64,000 nt of DNA from Dactylorhiza incarnata (Eukaryota; Streptophyta; Magnoliopsida; Asparagales; Orchidaceae), in NCBI GenBank assembly GCA_033032865.1, contig JAWHQI010000075.1, positions 4,464,001-4,528,000 on the forward strand, in the 5' to 3' direction. Positions 42,474 to 53,399 of the stretch are shown in pieces. The translations under genes and the position numbers were made by a program. The stretch's first letter is position 1. Every line of letters begins with the position of its first letter. A model generated the notes under the pieces. That model saw nothing but the letters and a program-made list of their open reading frames with translations. It was not told where the DNA came from and did no database searches.

Positions 42474-43250
42474 CTTGAAGAAGGGTGTACACTTCTCACC
42501 CGCATTAGAGAGGAACTACTGAGCCAGACCAATTTTCCCATGAGTCTCTGAACCTCCTTCAAATTTCTTGGCGACCCCAACTCCATGATTGCTTTAAGTT
42601 TATCTGGGTTAGGCTCTACCCCTGCTGGGGGGAGCAAGTGACCTAGGAACTTTCCCCGACTAGCCCCGAAGACACACTTTAGGGGGTTGAGCTTCATCTT
42701 ATACGTCTGTAAGGTCCCAAAGGTCTCTTCGAGGTCTTGGAGGTGGGACTCGAGATCTCGGCTCTTTATTATGAGATCGTCAACATAGACCTCCAGATTT
42801 CTCCCCTTCTGCTCTCGGAAGACCCTGTCCATCATTCGTTGGTATGTGTCCCCTGCATTATTGAGCCCAAAGGGCATCATCTTGTAACAATAGCACCCAT
42901 CCCCCGTGATGAAGGAGACGTTCTTGACGTCGGGGGGGGGGGGGTGCATGCGGATTTGATGATAACCTAAAAATGCATCTAAAAAAGACATTATAGAGAA
43001 AATGATGGCTGAATCAACCAGCGCGTCGATTCTAGGCAAGGGGTAGCAATCCTTAGGGCATGATTTATTAAGTAGTGAGAAATCAACACACATGCGCCAC
43101 TTATCTCCTCCTTTTTTCCATAACTACGTTGGAGACCCAGCCTGGGCACTGGACCTCCGATACAAAACCTGCTCGGAGGAGCTTGTCCACCTCTTCCCTG
43201 ATGGGGCCTTCCAGCTTGTCGACGATGGCTCTTTTCTTTTGGCGGATGGG
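42467..43250 (-). pseudogene. Tat reverse transcriptase of F
   Basis: The RT start (RPIRQKKRAIVDKLEG, about 43250-43130) runs into a frame break. From 43093 it reads CVDFSLLNKSCPKDCYPLPR, MSFLDAFLGYHQIRMH, MMPFGLNNAGDTYQRMMDRV and the catalytic EVYVDDLIIKS, then GKFLGHLLPPAGVEPNPDKL. A 13-base run of C on the minus strand (42932-42944) expands the MHPP loop. The order and spacing are those of gypsy RT, and the wording is typical of Tat. Confidence 0.9.
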
Positions 43251-43537
43251 TCAGGAGCCGGGATCGAGGTTGAGACGGTGGTATGCCACATCCGCATCAA
43301 TCCCAGCCATCTCCGCCGCGCTCCAAGTGAAGACGTCCACGTTCTTCTTCACGCAGGCTAGGATTTTCTCCTTCTCCTCCAGGCCGAGTTCCCCGCTGAT
43401 TCGGACCTTCTCCACCACCCTAGCCCAGGTGGTGACCTCGAGCTTCATGACCTCCTCTATGACCTCCAGCCGAGATTTCTCTCCCACATCGCCTTCCTTC
43501 CCCTTACTGTTAGTGAACGCTTCGGCCTCCTCAACTC
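43251..43537 (-). pseudogene. Protease-RT linker of F and deletion junction
   Basis: EEAEAFTNSKGKEGD and LGLEEKEKILACVKKNVDVF are the usual stretch between protease and RT in Tat elements, ending at DPGS. Just beyond (43538 and up) the minus strand reads LENELAKSTHEL, which is Copia gag. The two are fused within about five bases, so F's protease, gag and 5' LTR are gone. Confidence 0.75.
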
Positions 43538-43897
43538 ATGAGTCGACTTAGCTAGCTCATTTTCCAGGAACTGTAGCCTCGCTACATTCTTCTTGTTAAA
43601 CAGCCCATCCAGGGCTCTCCAGATCTCGGTAGCTGATCCACACTCTAAGATGTGATCGAATAGGTCAGGTGAAATTGCACTTTTCAGGGTGAACTCTGCT
43701 TTCGCATTAATCCTTCTCCAATTCCTCAACTCATGACCATTATCCCCAACTGGGACAACTTCCTCTGTGCTATCACCTCCAACAACCTCCCATAGGTCAT
43801 CGCCCAGAAGATAACTCTGCATGCACGACTTCCACTTCTTGAAGTTAGTCAACGTGAGCATCTCAATTCCAAGACCTCTTGCAAAACCTGCTTCCAT
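43538..43897 (-). pseudogene. Copia gag N-terminus, truncated
   Basis: The frame starts MEAGFARGLGIEMLTL and has FKKWKSCMQSYLLGDDLWEV, WRRINAKAEFTLKSAISPD and SATEIWRALDGLFNKKN. These are the DUF4219/UBN2 gag blocks. About 120 residues remain. The next residues belong to F in another frame. The ATG lies about 76 bases from the primer site, and another possible start is further upstream. Confidence 0.8.
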
Positions 43898-43973
43898 GGC
43901 TCTACCACCGGTTCCTTCTTCACAAAGGCCATGGCAACTTTAAGTTGTTCACTGCTCTATCCACTCCGACCTC

Positions 43974-43985
43974 GCTCTGATAACA
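43974..43985 (-). other. Primer binding site of the 5' Copia half
   Basis: On the minus strand TGTTATCAGAGCGAGG follows the LTR. It resembles the initiator-Met pattern TGGTATCAGAGC with one change. Confidence 0.7.
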
Positions 43986-45197
43986 TGTGAAATTTTCCGT
44001 AGATCTAGGAGTGAGCAGGAATCGTACAACTTAAAGTTATAGCCAACAACCAGAAGCACATGAAGCAAAGCAATCTTTATTGATAATAGCAGAAATCTTC
44101 ATTACAGGGCGATGTATACATGGAGAGACATGATTTCGCCAGTACACAAACAAAAGGAAAGATACAAGCTGAAGAAAGATAACTGGCGGTCTGATCACAG
44201 AAGACCGCCAAACCGCGCGGTCTGAATGTTCGCGCGACTAGAAAGGGAGACCGCGGGAACAGACTGACGACGGCCTGAACAACACCACTGAAGTCGCGAC
44301 CTCCCGAACTCCACTGATTCTCTCGAACTCCAGCAACCCACACTGCAAGCTGCGAGACCGCCCGAACACCTTATAAGAAGAGGTGATCGTTGCTGTCCGC
44401 ACAATCCGCAGAAGCTGTACAAGGAAAGTTCAATTAGCAAACCGGCCGGTCACAAAAACGAGACCGCAAGAACTACGCGCGAACTCAGCTTACACTTGGT
44501 GCGATTATTTTGCTGCTACAGTGGCTCCTATTTATTGGCGTGCGACCTGATCCAGTCACAACCCTATGAGATAGAGTCACCGCCCTGATCGCGTGACCAA
44601 GACCGGTCAACCCGCACGATCAGCAGAAGATCGCTCTGCGCTTTGTGAGATCGCCGACTTCAAACCAACCAGGAGATCGCCACTCCTCCAAGAAGCCCCG
44701 CGATCATGACAACTCGCAACATCATGATGCCCACCACCAGTGTTCGCCAATATGAGACCTCCCCCAGAGACCGCAAACACAGCCAAGTCGACTAGGGCAA
44801 CAGCCCGCCAAGTCGACCAAACACCAGTGACCACATATATGAGCAGATCGCCAAAGGACCAGCTATGCGAACACAAAAGAGGAGACCGGGCGACTAAAAA
44901 ATCCCTAGTCCACGAGCACCAACAAGAACCCGGACATCCACCAGACAGGACTGCCCCTTCCAGAACAAACACCTGTGCGGTCAACAGTTTAACCCGCACA
45001 GTACAGAACAGCTCGCCACGCAGTCTCACAAACCAGACTGCGCGGCCTCACCTCGGCAACCTTGAATAAAGAAAGGCGATCAGGCTACGGCTAGACCGAG
45101 CAAGTCAGACCGCACAGGAGACCGCAAGCTCGCGCGGTTAGACCAGACCGCGCGACCTCCTCCCAGACCGCCAACTTCCACTTCAAAATTTTTAACA
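43986..45197 (-). repeat. 5' LTR of the Copia half
   Basis: The LTR is about 1212 bp. On the plus strand it begins TGTGAAATTTTCC (43986; an alternative is 43988) and ends TTTTTAACA at 45197. AGACCGC, GCGCGGTC and CCGCNCGAAC motifs recur from 44190 to 45170. A minus-strand AATAAATAGG at about 44528-44537 is the likely TATA region, with most motifs upstream of it. Confidence 0.75.
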
Positions 45198-46861
45198 TTT
45201 CTCTTAGCCTGTCATAAAGTGCTTAGAGGTAATTCAAGAGAAATGACAAGAAGGGTATTCTTACGGGTAGCTACCAATAGCATTAAGTACCTTGGAAAGG
45301 GAGCTTTGGTGTGTCATCCCAGTATAGCTCCTAGTACCATAGCGAGCCCCTAACAGGGTAATCCTCGGGAATTCCAAGATTTACCATAAATTGTAGGGAT
45401 AAGTTGATATACAAGATTAACTTAATAACGCACACACCCACACCCCGTGGTTAAGGTAGGTTAGTGGGTTTGGTTTTACGAGTAGTAGGCTCATGGTTGA
45501 AGCAACTGACTAGTTAGTCCGGTGAGCTTGTGACTCAGTAAAGCTTGTTGGTACGGATGGGTTGGTCCAGCGAGCCGTTGGCTCGAAAGGTTATGATGAC
45601 GGGCAGGTTAGCATGGGGAGTTTATGGCTCGGGATATAGTAGTACATGTTTGCATGGGCATGAAGGTGGTGGGTCTTCGGTATTGGATGGTCGTTCACAC
45701 CGACGTCAATACGTTGACTCGGCAAGTGTGGAATTTGCATTTAGCCATGAAAGTCTGGTGGTCCAGCCAGTAAGAGTACGCAGATGCTCGGCAGTTTTGT
45801 GTTGAGGCGTACGATTGGCCTAGGTTAGGTAGTGTGAATACCAACCTAGAGGTGGGCGAGGCCCAACCCACCGCTTCCGTTTGCCATTACGGGAGTATCC
45901 TGGGAGTCTTGCTAGCTCCAAAAAGGGGGAACTAAAGGTCTGTGCGCATAGAGTCGAAGTGTGTGAGTTGCACTTGTATGAACATAGCATAAACGACATA
46001 ACTCTACATGTCATGGCATAATCATTGCATTTCAACCCCTACCCCTATCGTATAAATTGGTTATGGGACTCTTTATATGATAGGCCTTGCTAAACGACCC
46101 CTTGGTCTATAGGTTTGTATGGGCATTCCTATAAATCAATGGTTACTTTTCTATTATATACATGTCTTTGCTTAATGTACCTTACTTGTCCTCTACCCTG
46201 TTTTACTTACTGCTTCAATTATCTATATACATATGTGTAGTTGTAGAAACATTCCCTGTAGATTATGCCCATGTCACCTGCTATTGTTTATACCCCTTGA
46301 TGTCCTCCAATTCATCCTTCCCGGACGGTACCTAGGAGTCACTGGGGGAGGGGTGGGGGATTGACATAGTCTTTTGACTAACGGTCGGTGGACCTTATCA
46401 TTTTAGGGGATCGAGGAGATGCTGCAGCACCAGAGGCCGGTGCAGATGGAGATGGGGCAGTCTAGCACAGGAGCACCGATGGCAGGATCCGTGAGCATTG
46501 TTTTGTTCTAGTATTTTATGCTTCCGCGAGTGACTATGTAGTGAGGATTTGATGTATATGGAATGAGCCCCTTTATTATTGTAACTTTGTTATTTCAGTT
46601 ATACCATGTGGATATATATAGCATGTGATTTGTGGACTTGAACTTCTATTGTTCGTTTATACTTTTCTTCTTCTGTGATCGATATGGCTGGCAGGATCGG
46701 CATTTTGTAGTGGCGACCTTCCTAAGCGAGGTGATCGATATGGCTGGCAGGATCGGCATTTTGTAGTGGCGACCCTCCTGAGCGAGGGTGTCACCGCAAA
46801 GTGGCGGTTTTGGGCATAAGACCCGGGTTTTTGAAGGAAAAAATGGGGTCTTACACCCGCT
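45198..46861 (+). other. Diverged LTR-like region after the Copia half
   Basis: A purine tract (GGAAAGGGAGC, about 45299) precedes GGTGTGTCATCCCAGTAT, a segment shared with 19185-19265. The rest has no supported gene. It contains a direct 56-bp duplication (46675-46786) and ends ATGGGGTCTTACA (46854) shortly before a Tat-like gag. It is plausibly the LTR or leader of that gag-bearing element, but I could not pair it with a second LTR. Confidence 0.45.
46675..46786. repeat. 56-bp tandem duplication
   Basis: Two copies starting GTGATCGATATGGCTGGCAG at 46675 and 46731 differ at two or three positions. Confidence 0.9.
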
Positions 46862-47522
46862 CCATCCATGACAATTACACAAATAATGTTGGTGTATCTG
46901 CGCAATACACTATGCCGTCACCTCTAGTCGCTCCATCCACTCAGTACGATGATTCTCAAGAATCATTTACTCCCCTCAATATTACCATGGATGAGGTTGT
47001 CGAAATTCTACGAAAGAGGCCTGACTTCAAGAAACCTACTCCTCTGAGGTCAGATATTAGAAATTGCATTCCAAACCTCTTCTATGAATACAACAATAAT
47101 GGAGGGCATCTGACTGAAAGTTTTAGGCCCTCCTCTTATTGATTGAAAGACTCTTGGGAGAGGGGAAGCTCCAAGGTTTGGTTAGAAAAGAGATGCCTAC
47201 TTAACCGTCAACTTCAAAGGGGAAGGAAACAGTAGAAGTCAGTTGGGAGTGTGCTGATGTGGAGGATGTCGGCTATTACGGTGACATTTATCCTACTACT
47301 GTATGCATCAAAGTAAATGACGAGGGTCCCCTCGGTAACATTTATTGCATTCATGGAGGGGTTGGGCCTGAATCTTATAGAAAGTCAAGCGTGGCATGAG
47401 TCTTCAAGCAGGAAGTGGCAGCGACTTCTACTTCTGCACCGGAAAGGTCGATCGTTACCTTTGGCCAGGATGACTTTCCCCCGAATGCAAATCCATTCGA
47501 TGATGCTGTGGTAATTAAATCT
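46862..47522 (+). pseudogene. Tat-like gag-protease fragment
   Basis: A plus-strand frame has DEVVEILRKRPDFKKPTP, then a degenerate zinc-region EYNNNGGHLTES (the family has FH...GH-T-E-C). In shifted frames there are LGEGKLQGLVRKEMP-like words and IVTFGQDDFPPNANPFDDAV, the pre-active-site block of Tat protease. It is cut at 47522 by element I just before the catalytic motif. The remainder should lie beyond element I, outside the window. Several frameshifts are present. Confidence 0.65.
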
Positions 47523-48866
47523 TGTTGGATCTTGAGGCTCCCTTATAGGGGGGTGAATAAGGGTTTTAAAAACTTTAAAGTTTAATATAAAACTTTTGAT
47601 ATTTTATTTGAATAAGAGTTAAATCAAGAGTAAAGAGATTGTAAATTGGAATAATGAAATCAATTTTATTCAACATGAAAAGGCATGATTATCATTTATA
47701 AAATTGATTATAAAATCTGATTTCTATGACGCTAGAAATCAAGGCGAATAATGAAAGACTCTTTCATTTTCTATACCGACTCGTATCCCCACGAACTGGT
47801 TAGCTTTAGTCGATCTCTCCCCAAATACGGCCTCAAGCCACTCTAGCCAATCTATCACCAGAAAGGCCTCGAGGACCCCCTAGATCTACTCCCTAGACCT
47901 AGTCGCCAATATGAGGTGAATTCCTCCCTAAGTCCTACCCAGACGTAGTCGCCAACACGAGGCGAATTCACAAACCGATTAAGAAGATGAAATAAAGGAC
48001 AAATACAAAATACAAATATAAAACTCCATATGAGGTAATCTGAAGGAGATGTCGAAGAATCGCTGAAGATCGTTGAAGTCCAAGCGTGCGTTCTACACGT
48101 TGAGTTAGCGTGTTGATCCAAGCCTCCTTTGATTCCTCCTTTTGAAATAAGAGTGGGAGATGTGTTGATCTTGAAATACGGCCCTCATAAAGTTTCTGAA
48201 GTGCTGGAATAGGGCTCTTGACAATCAGTAGTTGGAGAAGACAAAATCATCCAATATATAGACTTTGAGATAACGCCGCGCGTTGACCATGTATAGCAAC
48301 ATATTGATGGCTCGGATCTTTAGAAGAGGAAGGAGATTCTGCACTTTAGGAATTGTTCTATTTTAGGCAATACTAACGCCGACGTTAAGGCTAACGCGGG
48401 GCGTTGGGCAAATCATTCCTAAAGTTCCTCCTGCAATCACGGCTGCTTTCTCCTTGCCAAATTTGTCGACCGGATAGCGCCCAGCATTAAGACCTAACGC
48501 CTGGCGTTGAGTTCCTTCCTCACCATTTCGTCGAATGGCATCTTCGTCGAACGTCTCATTTCGTCGAACGAAGTTTCATTTCGTTGAACGCCACTCATTT
48601 CGTCGAACGGGCTTCTTCTTTTATCGAACAGAATTTCATCGAACGCCGTTTTCATCTAGCGCTAACGCCCAACGTTAAGCTTAACGTCTGGTGTTAAACA
48701 ACATTCAATCCTTCAGCTTGTGGTTAGTGTCAGACCATTGTTGCAGCAACCTGGTGTCATAACTGTCCAAACCTGCATGCTAAAAACACAATGGCAAACA
48801 AGATCAAATACAAGTAGTATTTGTTATTCTCAAATCAAAGGGATGCGGAAAAACCATGTTCCAACA
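47523..48866 (-). repeat. 3' LTR of element I
   Basis: This 1344-bp LTR runs TGTTGGATCTTGAGGC ... GTTCCAACA. It is related to the D LTR in U5 (for example TCCCCACGAACTGG, GGCCTCAAGCC-like words). U3 (48270-48700) has two motif types, TAACGCC/GGCGTTA and TTCGTCGAACG. A minus-strand TATATATTGG near 48253-48262 is the likely TATA box. Confidence 0.85.
48350..48700 (-). repeat. U3 motif cluster of I (TAACGCC/GGCGTTA and TTCGTCGAACG)
   Basis: GCTAACGCGGGGCGTT, CTAACGCCTGGCGTTGAG and TAACGTCTGGTGTTA flank a block (48520-48640) of ATTTCGTCGAACG repeats. The second core is the same as in G and J. Confidence 0.8.
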
Positions 48867-48881
48867 ATCTCCCCCTTTTGA
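48867..48881 (-). other. Polypurine tract of element I
   Basis: On the minus strand TCAAAAGGGGGAGAT abuts the LTR start TGTTGGAAC. Confidence 0.8.
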
Positions 48882-50632
48882 TAATAACAAATCCAATAGA
48901 GATAAATCAGATTCATAGTTAAAGAATTTGTGTTTTTATAAGGATATATGACACTAAGCAATTATAAGATAATGATAAGAATTATAGATCATTTAAAAGT
49001 GCTTCCCCTACAAAAATGCTCCCCCTTAGTGTATACTCCCATATACTAGATACATGCTCCCCCTTAATCTAGTGAATCCTACTCTGTTAATCAATATGAT
49101 TTAGCATTTTATTCTCCCCCTTTGTTATTAGCAAAAGAGGGTGGAGTGAAACATAACTAGAATAAAGACGACAAAAGTTGGGACACAACTAAGAGAGGAA
49201 TAAGAGTTTTGTGTAAACAAAAAGTAAGTCATGATTGAGCTAAGGGAGAGAGTAGCACAGTGGAAAAATATATGATAAGCGTGAAAGAACATCATTCAAA
49301 GATTATACCAAATGAATGTAATCACTTGCTTTTTTAATTTTATTTTAAGAGTGATTCTACTTATTAAGATAGATGCAAGTTTATTTGAAAAAGAAGAAGT
49401 GAAAACAAAATGTAGAAATAAGCATGAGAACACATGATATAAGGATACATGATTAGATAGAGAAATGCGTACAACAAAAACAAAACAAATAAGAGTAGTA
49501 TTGTTGTTATAGTTTGACTATTCCAACAATATGTCTAGACTTTTCACGTTTGAGCATTTTAACTTTGAAAATTTTCATAACAAATAGGCAAGCATGAATT
49601 AACATATTCAAAAAGTAATAACTACAATGTAACCAATTCGTATTTCAAGTAAAGAAAACATTGTAGAAATCATGCATTGCAATCTAGTGCTTTTACTTGA
49701 GTTTTTAGAGAATTATGTAATGTTTGCATTAGGATCCAATTCTCATGAGTAGAAGCTTTTTGAAAATCAATGATGTGTGCATTAGGTGTTTTGATAAAAG
49801 TATACAAGTGAAATAATCAAAACACATGACATATGTAGTGAAATAGTAACAACATTAAGATTGTAATCATATAATTAATTTCACACATCACATCTAGAAT
49901 AAAATTTCAAAGCACATAACATACGTACAACTACCAAGGTGCTTCACCCACATAATGCTCATTAAGACTTATCAGGGAGCGAAGTATTGCTTGGGGGACC
50001 ACATAAGCATTTTTTATAATCCAGTGTACAAATAGAAGTGATAAAAAGAAATATGTTTGCACAAGACACTTTACAATTCTTTCCAAGGTGCTCAACCTCA
50101 CAATGCTCATTAAGAATTATCAGGAGGGTGAGTAGTGCTTGGTGGAGTTATCTTTGGCTTTTTATTTCAGTTTTTTATTTTGGGCCGAAGGTCTCCGAAT
50201 TCACTTGTTGTTGCAAACATTAATATTATTGAAATAACACTTCTATAGCATGCATGAAATTTATTTTTGAAAGACGGTGTAGGTAATTTAGACATACAAC
50301 TTAATATGTTAAAACTATTACACTACACCATCATGCAAGACAAAGATTATGAGCACATGTAGATTACAAAAATAGTGAGTGTATAATTCATTGATTAACA
50401 TAAAGCATTACTCATACTTAGAGGCATGCTAGGCAATCATACACAATTTTATATACACCATTTCATTGCACATAATAAGATTAAGGTCAAGGCATGACAA
50501 GATAAAACAATGTTTATGAAATTTGAAATAAAAATAAGACATTGAAGACAATCTTTAAGTGTATGCCTAAAATCAATTTTGACCATTTGAAACAAATATG
50601 ACAAAGATGTTTGCTTTTGTGAAGTCTTATAG
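48882..50632 (-). other. AT-rich interior of element I, part 1
   Basis: No supported gene is present. Plus-strand CTCCCCCT words (49010-49125) parallel those in D. The paired 60-bp motif lies at 49936-50000 and 50085-50150 (CACAATGCTCATTAAGAATT and relatives). Confidence 0.65.
50628..50632. repeat. Target site duplication of J (left)
   Basis: TATAG is repeated exactly at 60472-60476. Confidence 0.9.
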
Positions 50633-52479
50633 TGTAACACCCTACCAGTACAAATAATATAACAGTAGGTCCGGCCGGGATCCCACGCCATACTATACAC
50701 ACTAGCTAGGCATTAAAAGGTGATAATCAGAAAAGCACACAACTACACGAGAGTATAAAAAGCGTAAGCGGAAGCATTTGGATTAAACATCTTTTAGAAT
50801 TGTCCACTATCCCAGGAATGAAACAAATAGAGTTACGGCCTTAAGGCCTTACATGTATCAAATGTTTAGAAACTCCAAAAACATACATCGGCATGCAGGC
50901 CGGCAATACATGAAAAGCAGAAAAGAGGCTGGCTTCGAGGGCCAACACAGCAAAAGGGCCACCACCAGCTATTTCCTGCTAGGCTCACCTGCACCTGCAA
51001 CCAACATCCAATTAGAGGTAAACTAGGGTCAGTTATGAGCTGACCACAAACCACGTAATAATCCCCCCCGGCCCTCTAGCCGGCTTAGGGGCGTGTCACC
51101 GCTAACCTGCAAGCAAGCCGTACATGCAACATGTAATAATATAAAGAAAGTGCAAACTACACTACACAAGATGAGGTTTCAAGCACAATCAATCTTCTAG
51201 GTTGAGCATCAAGTAAAAGGGAACCTAGGTATGCACATGATGTTGGTTGGGTTCACCCGAAGGTTCCCCACAACTGCCTAAGCAATCGCATATGGCTAAC
51301 ATAACATCATTTCAAAACATCACAGACGCGGGTACTCACGACCACACGCTCCAAGCTCACAAGGCATGCAAACAAGGTTCTCTTTTGCGAGCACCAACGC
51401 CTCTCTAAGTTAGGTAACCTTAGGTGGGAATAAGAGCATCAGGCCTATCTAGGTAAACACCTTGTACGGCCTCTCCCATGATCAGACGGCTTTACAAGAG
51501 GTAACTTCCTCCTACCGATAGGAATGGAAATGGGTTCGGTTCAGACAATGCCCGTGCTCTTGTCATCGTGATCGAACGCACGATGTGGGGATGGCATCAC
51601 CTCGGCCCGTAAGGGTTTATCACTTGCAAGTGCTACACAAAACATAAGTTACGCACCTAATCCATTCACGAGGAGCTAGTCTTCACAAATAATTAACAAA
51701 GGAGGTACAAGTCACTCCACTTCAAATCGCGTGGTGAAGGTTTTCATTCCACCACTCTCAAGCATGAGGCTTTTGTTAGGAGCTCCAACAGCCGTCTAAT
51801 CTCAAGTCCCGCAATACGATAGCAAATATCACGGAGTTATTCTCCGGCACGCATTCTAGGCTTATCCTAAATGCAACGTCGCAATCCAAGCATCACCAAT
51901 CCGGGCTCACGGCCACGAATAAGCTTCACACAAAATGCCTAAATCCGCACGACTACCGGATTTCTAAATGCAATATGCCAGGGACGGACACAATCGACCC
52001 GGAGTTCCAAAGAACTTGAGGAAATCCTACACTTCACCCATTTGGTGAAAGGGATTCCTCTTGCAAGCATAGAAAAGGAATGAGAGGACAAAACACGGCC
52101 TAAGACTGGGAGGAAGGATCGTTACCCTTTGAGCTTTCTTCTTCGCCATAGATCTGAGATTTCGCTCGGATAGAAAGAACCGCAACGGGCTGCTCTTTCC
52201 AGATCTGAAAACAGCTCACGATTCGGAGCTCTGAAGCTCCGGCAATGGCAGAAAACGTCTCCTTCTTCTTCCTCGCTGTCGTTGTTTTTCTCTCGGCTTC
52301 CTTCTTTCGCAAACTTTGTGAGATAAAGTTTTAATCGTTAAAGAGGATATATATACTCCTCTGTACAAACTCTAAGATACCCCGGAAAGAAATCCCAACG
52401 CTTGGATTTAAAGCCCTGGATTAGACGACCATGATCAAGAAGTCACGGGTCTGCTATTTAAAAAAATCGTTGTGCTGAT

Positions 52480-53098
52480 ACTGCGTTCGACGAATCCTTT
52501 CATGATGCGCTCGACGAACAGCTTTGATTCTGCGTTCGACAAATTTCAGTAATGTTGCGTTCGACAAAGGTTATAAAGTTGCGTTCAACGAACAGCTAAT
52601 ATACTTGCGTTCGACGAACGGCTGAAATGCTGCGTTCAATGAACAACTAATAATCTGCGTTCGATAAACGGCTGCCTGCATTCGATGAATGGCTGCTAAA
52701 CCTGCGTTCGACGAACGACTGCCTACGTTTGACGAACGACTGAAAACCTGCGTTCGACGAACGGCTGCTAAACCTGCGTTCGACGAACGGCTGCCTGCGT
52801 TCGACGAACGGCTGAACACCTGCGTTCGACGAATAGCTGCTAAACCTGCATTCGATGAACGGCTGCCTGTGTTTGACGAACGGCGGCCTGCGTACAACGA
52901 ATGGCTGCTAAACCTATGTTCGACGAATGGCTGCCTGCGTTCGACGAACTGCTGCTAAACCTGCGTTCGATGAACGGCTGCCTGCGTTCGACGAACGACT
53001 GAAAACCTGCGTTCAACGAAGGGCTGCTAAACCTGTGTTCGATGAACGGCTGCCTGCGTTCGACGAATGACTGCCTGCGTTCGACGAACGGCGGCCTG
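52480..53098 (-). repeat. U3 array of J (TTCGACGAACG)
   Basis: About two dozen irregularly spaced copies of CTGCGTTCGACGAACGGCTG and variants lie about 20-45 bp apart. CGTTCGACGAACG is close to a perfect palindrome. The matching array in the other LTR is 59588-60230. Confidence 0.9.
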
Positions 53099-53139
53099 AA
53101 GGCATTTCTTGTTCCCGAGAACTGGCACTTCCTGCCCTT

Positions 53140-53325
53140 ACGATTTCTCGAGAAGTTTAATTTCTGCATATTTGATTTCTCGAGAAATCAATTCTCTGCT
53201 ATTTAAATTTCAGGAAGTATTTTCCTTCCCATTTGATTTCTCGAGAAGAATATTCCTAACTATTTGATTTCTCGAGAAATCAATCCTCCTGCCCTTATGA
53301 TTTCTTGAGAAATGCATTTCCGGAA
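53140..53325 (-). repeat. Second U3 dyad array of J (TTTCTCGAGAAA)
   Basis: TTTGATTTCTCGAGAAATCA and half copies occur five to six times about 35 bp apart. GATTTCTCGAGAAATC is a perfect 16-base palindrome. Between 53099 and 53140 is a single CCCGAGAACTGG variant. The partner is at 60265-60450. Confidence 0.9.
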
Positions 53326-53339
53326 TTTGGGGTGTTACA

Positions 53340-53356
53340 AATCTCCCCTCCTTTAA
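53340..53356 (-). other. Polypurine tract of element J
   Basis: On the minus strand TTAAAGGAGGGGAGATT abuts the LTR start TGTAACACCC. Confidence 0.85.
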
Positions 53357-53399
53357 GGAATTTCGTCCCGAAATTTTAACAGTGCAAGAAACAAAAGAT

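Larger units (their letters stand above)
23412..43537 (-). mobile_element. Element F: Tat-lineage Ty3/gypsy retrotransposon, 5' deleted
   Basis: From its 5' side (right) F contains a protease-RT linker, RT, RNase H, a second archaeal-type RNase H, integrase, a 95-bp tandem array and an antisense Transposase_28-type gene. The 3' LTR lies at 23412-24144. The doubled RNase H, the 3' UTR array and the antisense ORF are all characteristic of the plant Tat (Ogre/Retand/TatII) group. The 5' LTR, gag and protease are absent; at about 43537 the sequence passes straight into Copia gag. G and H are nested inside. Confidence 0.85.
43538..45197 (-). mobile_element. Copia element, 5' half (E or a close relative)
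   Basis: A minus-strand 5' LTR, primer site and gag N-terminus are present. It may be the continuation of element E (same LTR start TGTTAAAAATTTTGAAG and the same AGACCGC motif type). However, the LTR differs widely from that at 19621-20752, and gag C-terminus plus protease are missing between the two halves. Confidence 0.7.
50633..53339 (-). repeat. 3' LTR of element J
   Basis: This 2707-bp LTR runs TGTAACACCC ... GGGTGTTACA. The minus-strand U3 contains the two dyad arrays. A TATATATAC stretch (52347-52356) follows and is the likely TATA region. The U5 part (50633-52060) strongly resembles that of H. Confidence 0.92.

Noticed and set aside
44607..45069. Cys/Val-rich and Thr/Arg-rich frames in the right Copia LTR
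   Set aside because: They lie in the AGACCGC motif cluster of the LTR and are not shared with the left LTR.
45309..46854. Clean LTR with defined ends
   Set aside because: The purine tract on the left and TTACA on the right are suggestive, but start and end sequences do not form a matching TG...CA pair and no partner or TSD was found. It is kept only as an unresolved region.
52571..53169. Repetitive frames such as RRSSNTGSRSSNAG and FDERLPAFDERL
   Set aside because: They are translations of the TTCGACGAACG array in the J LTR (also 59564-60260), open only because the repeat unit lacks stops.
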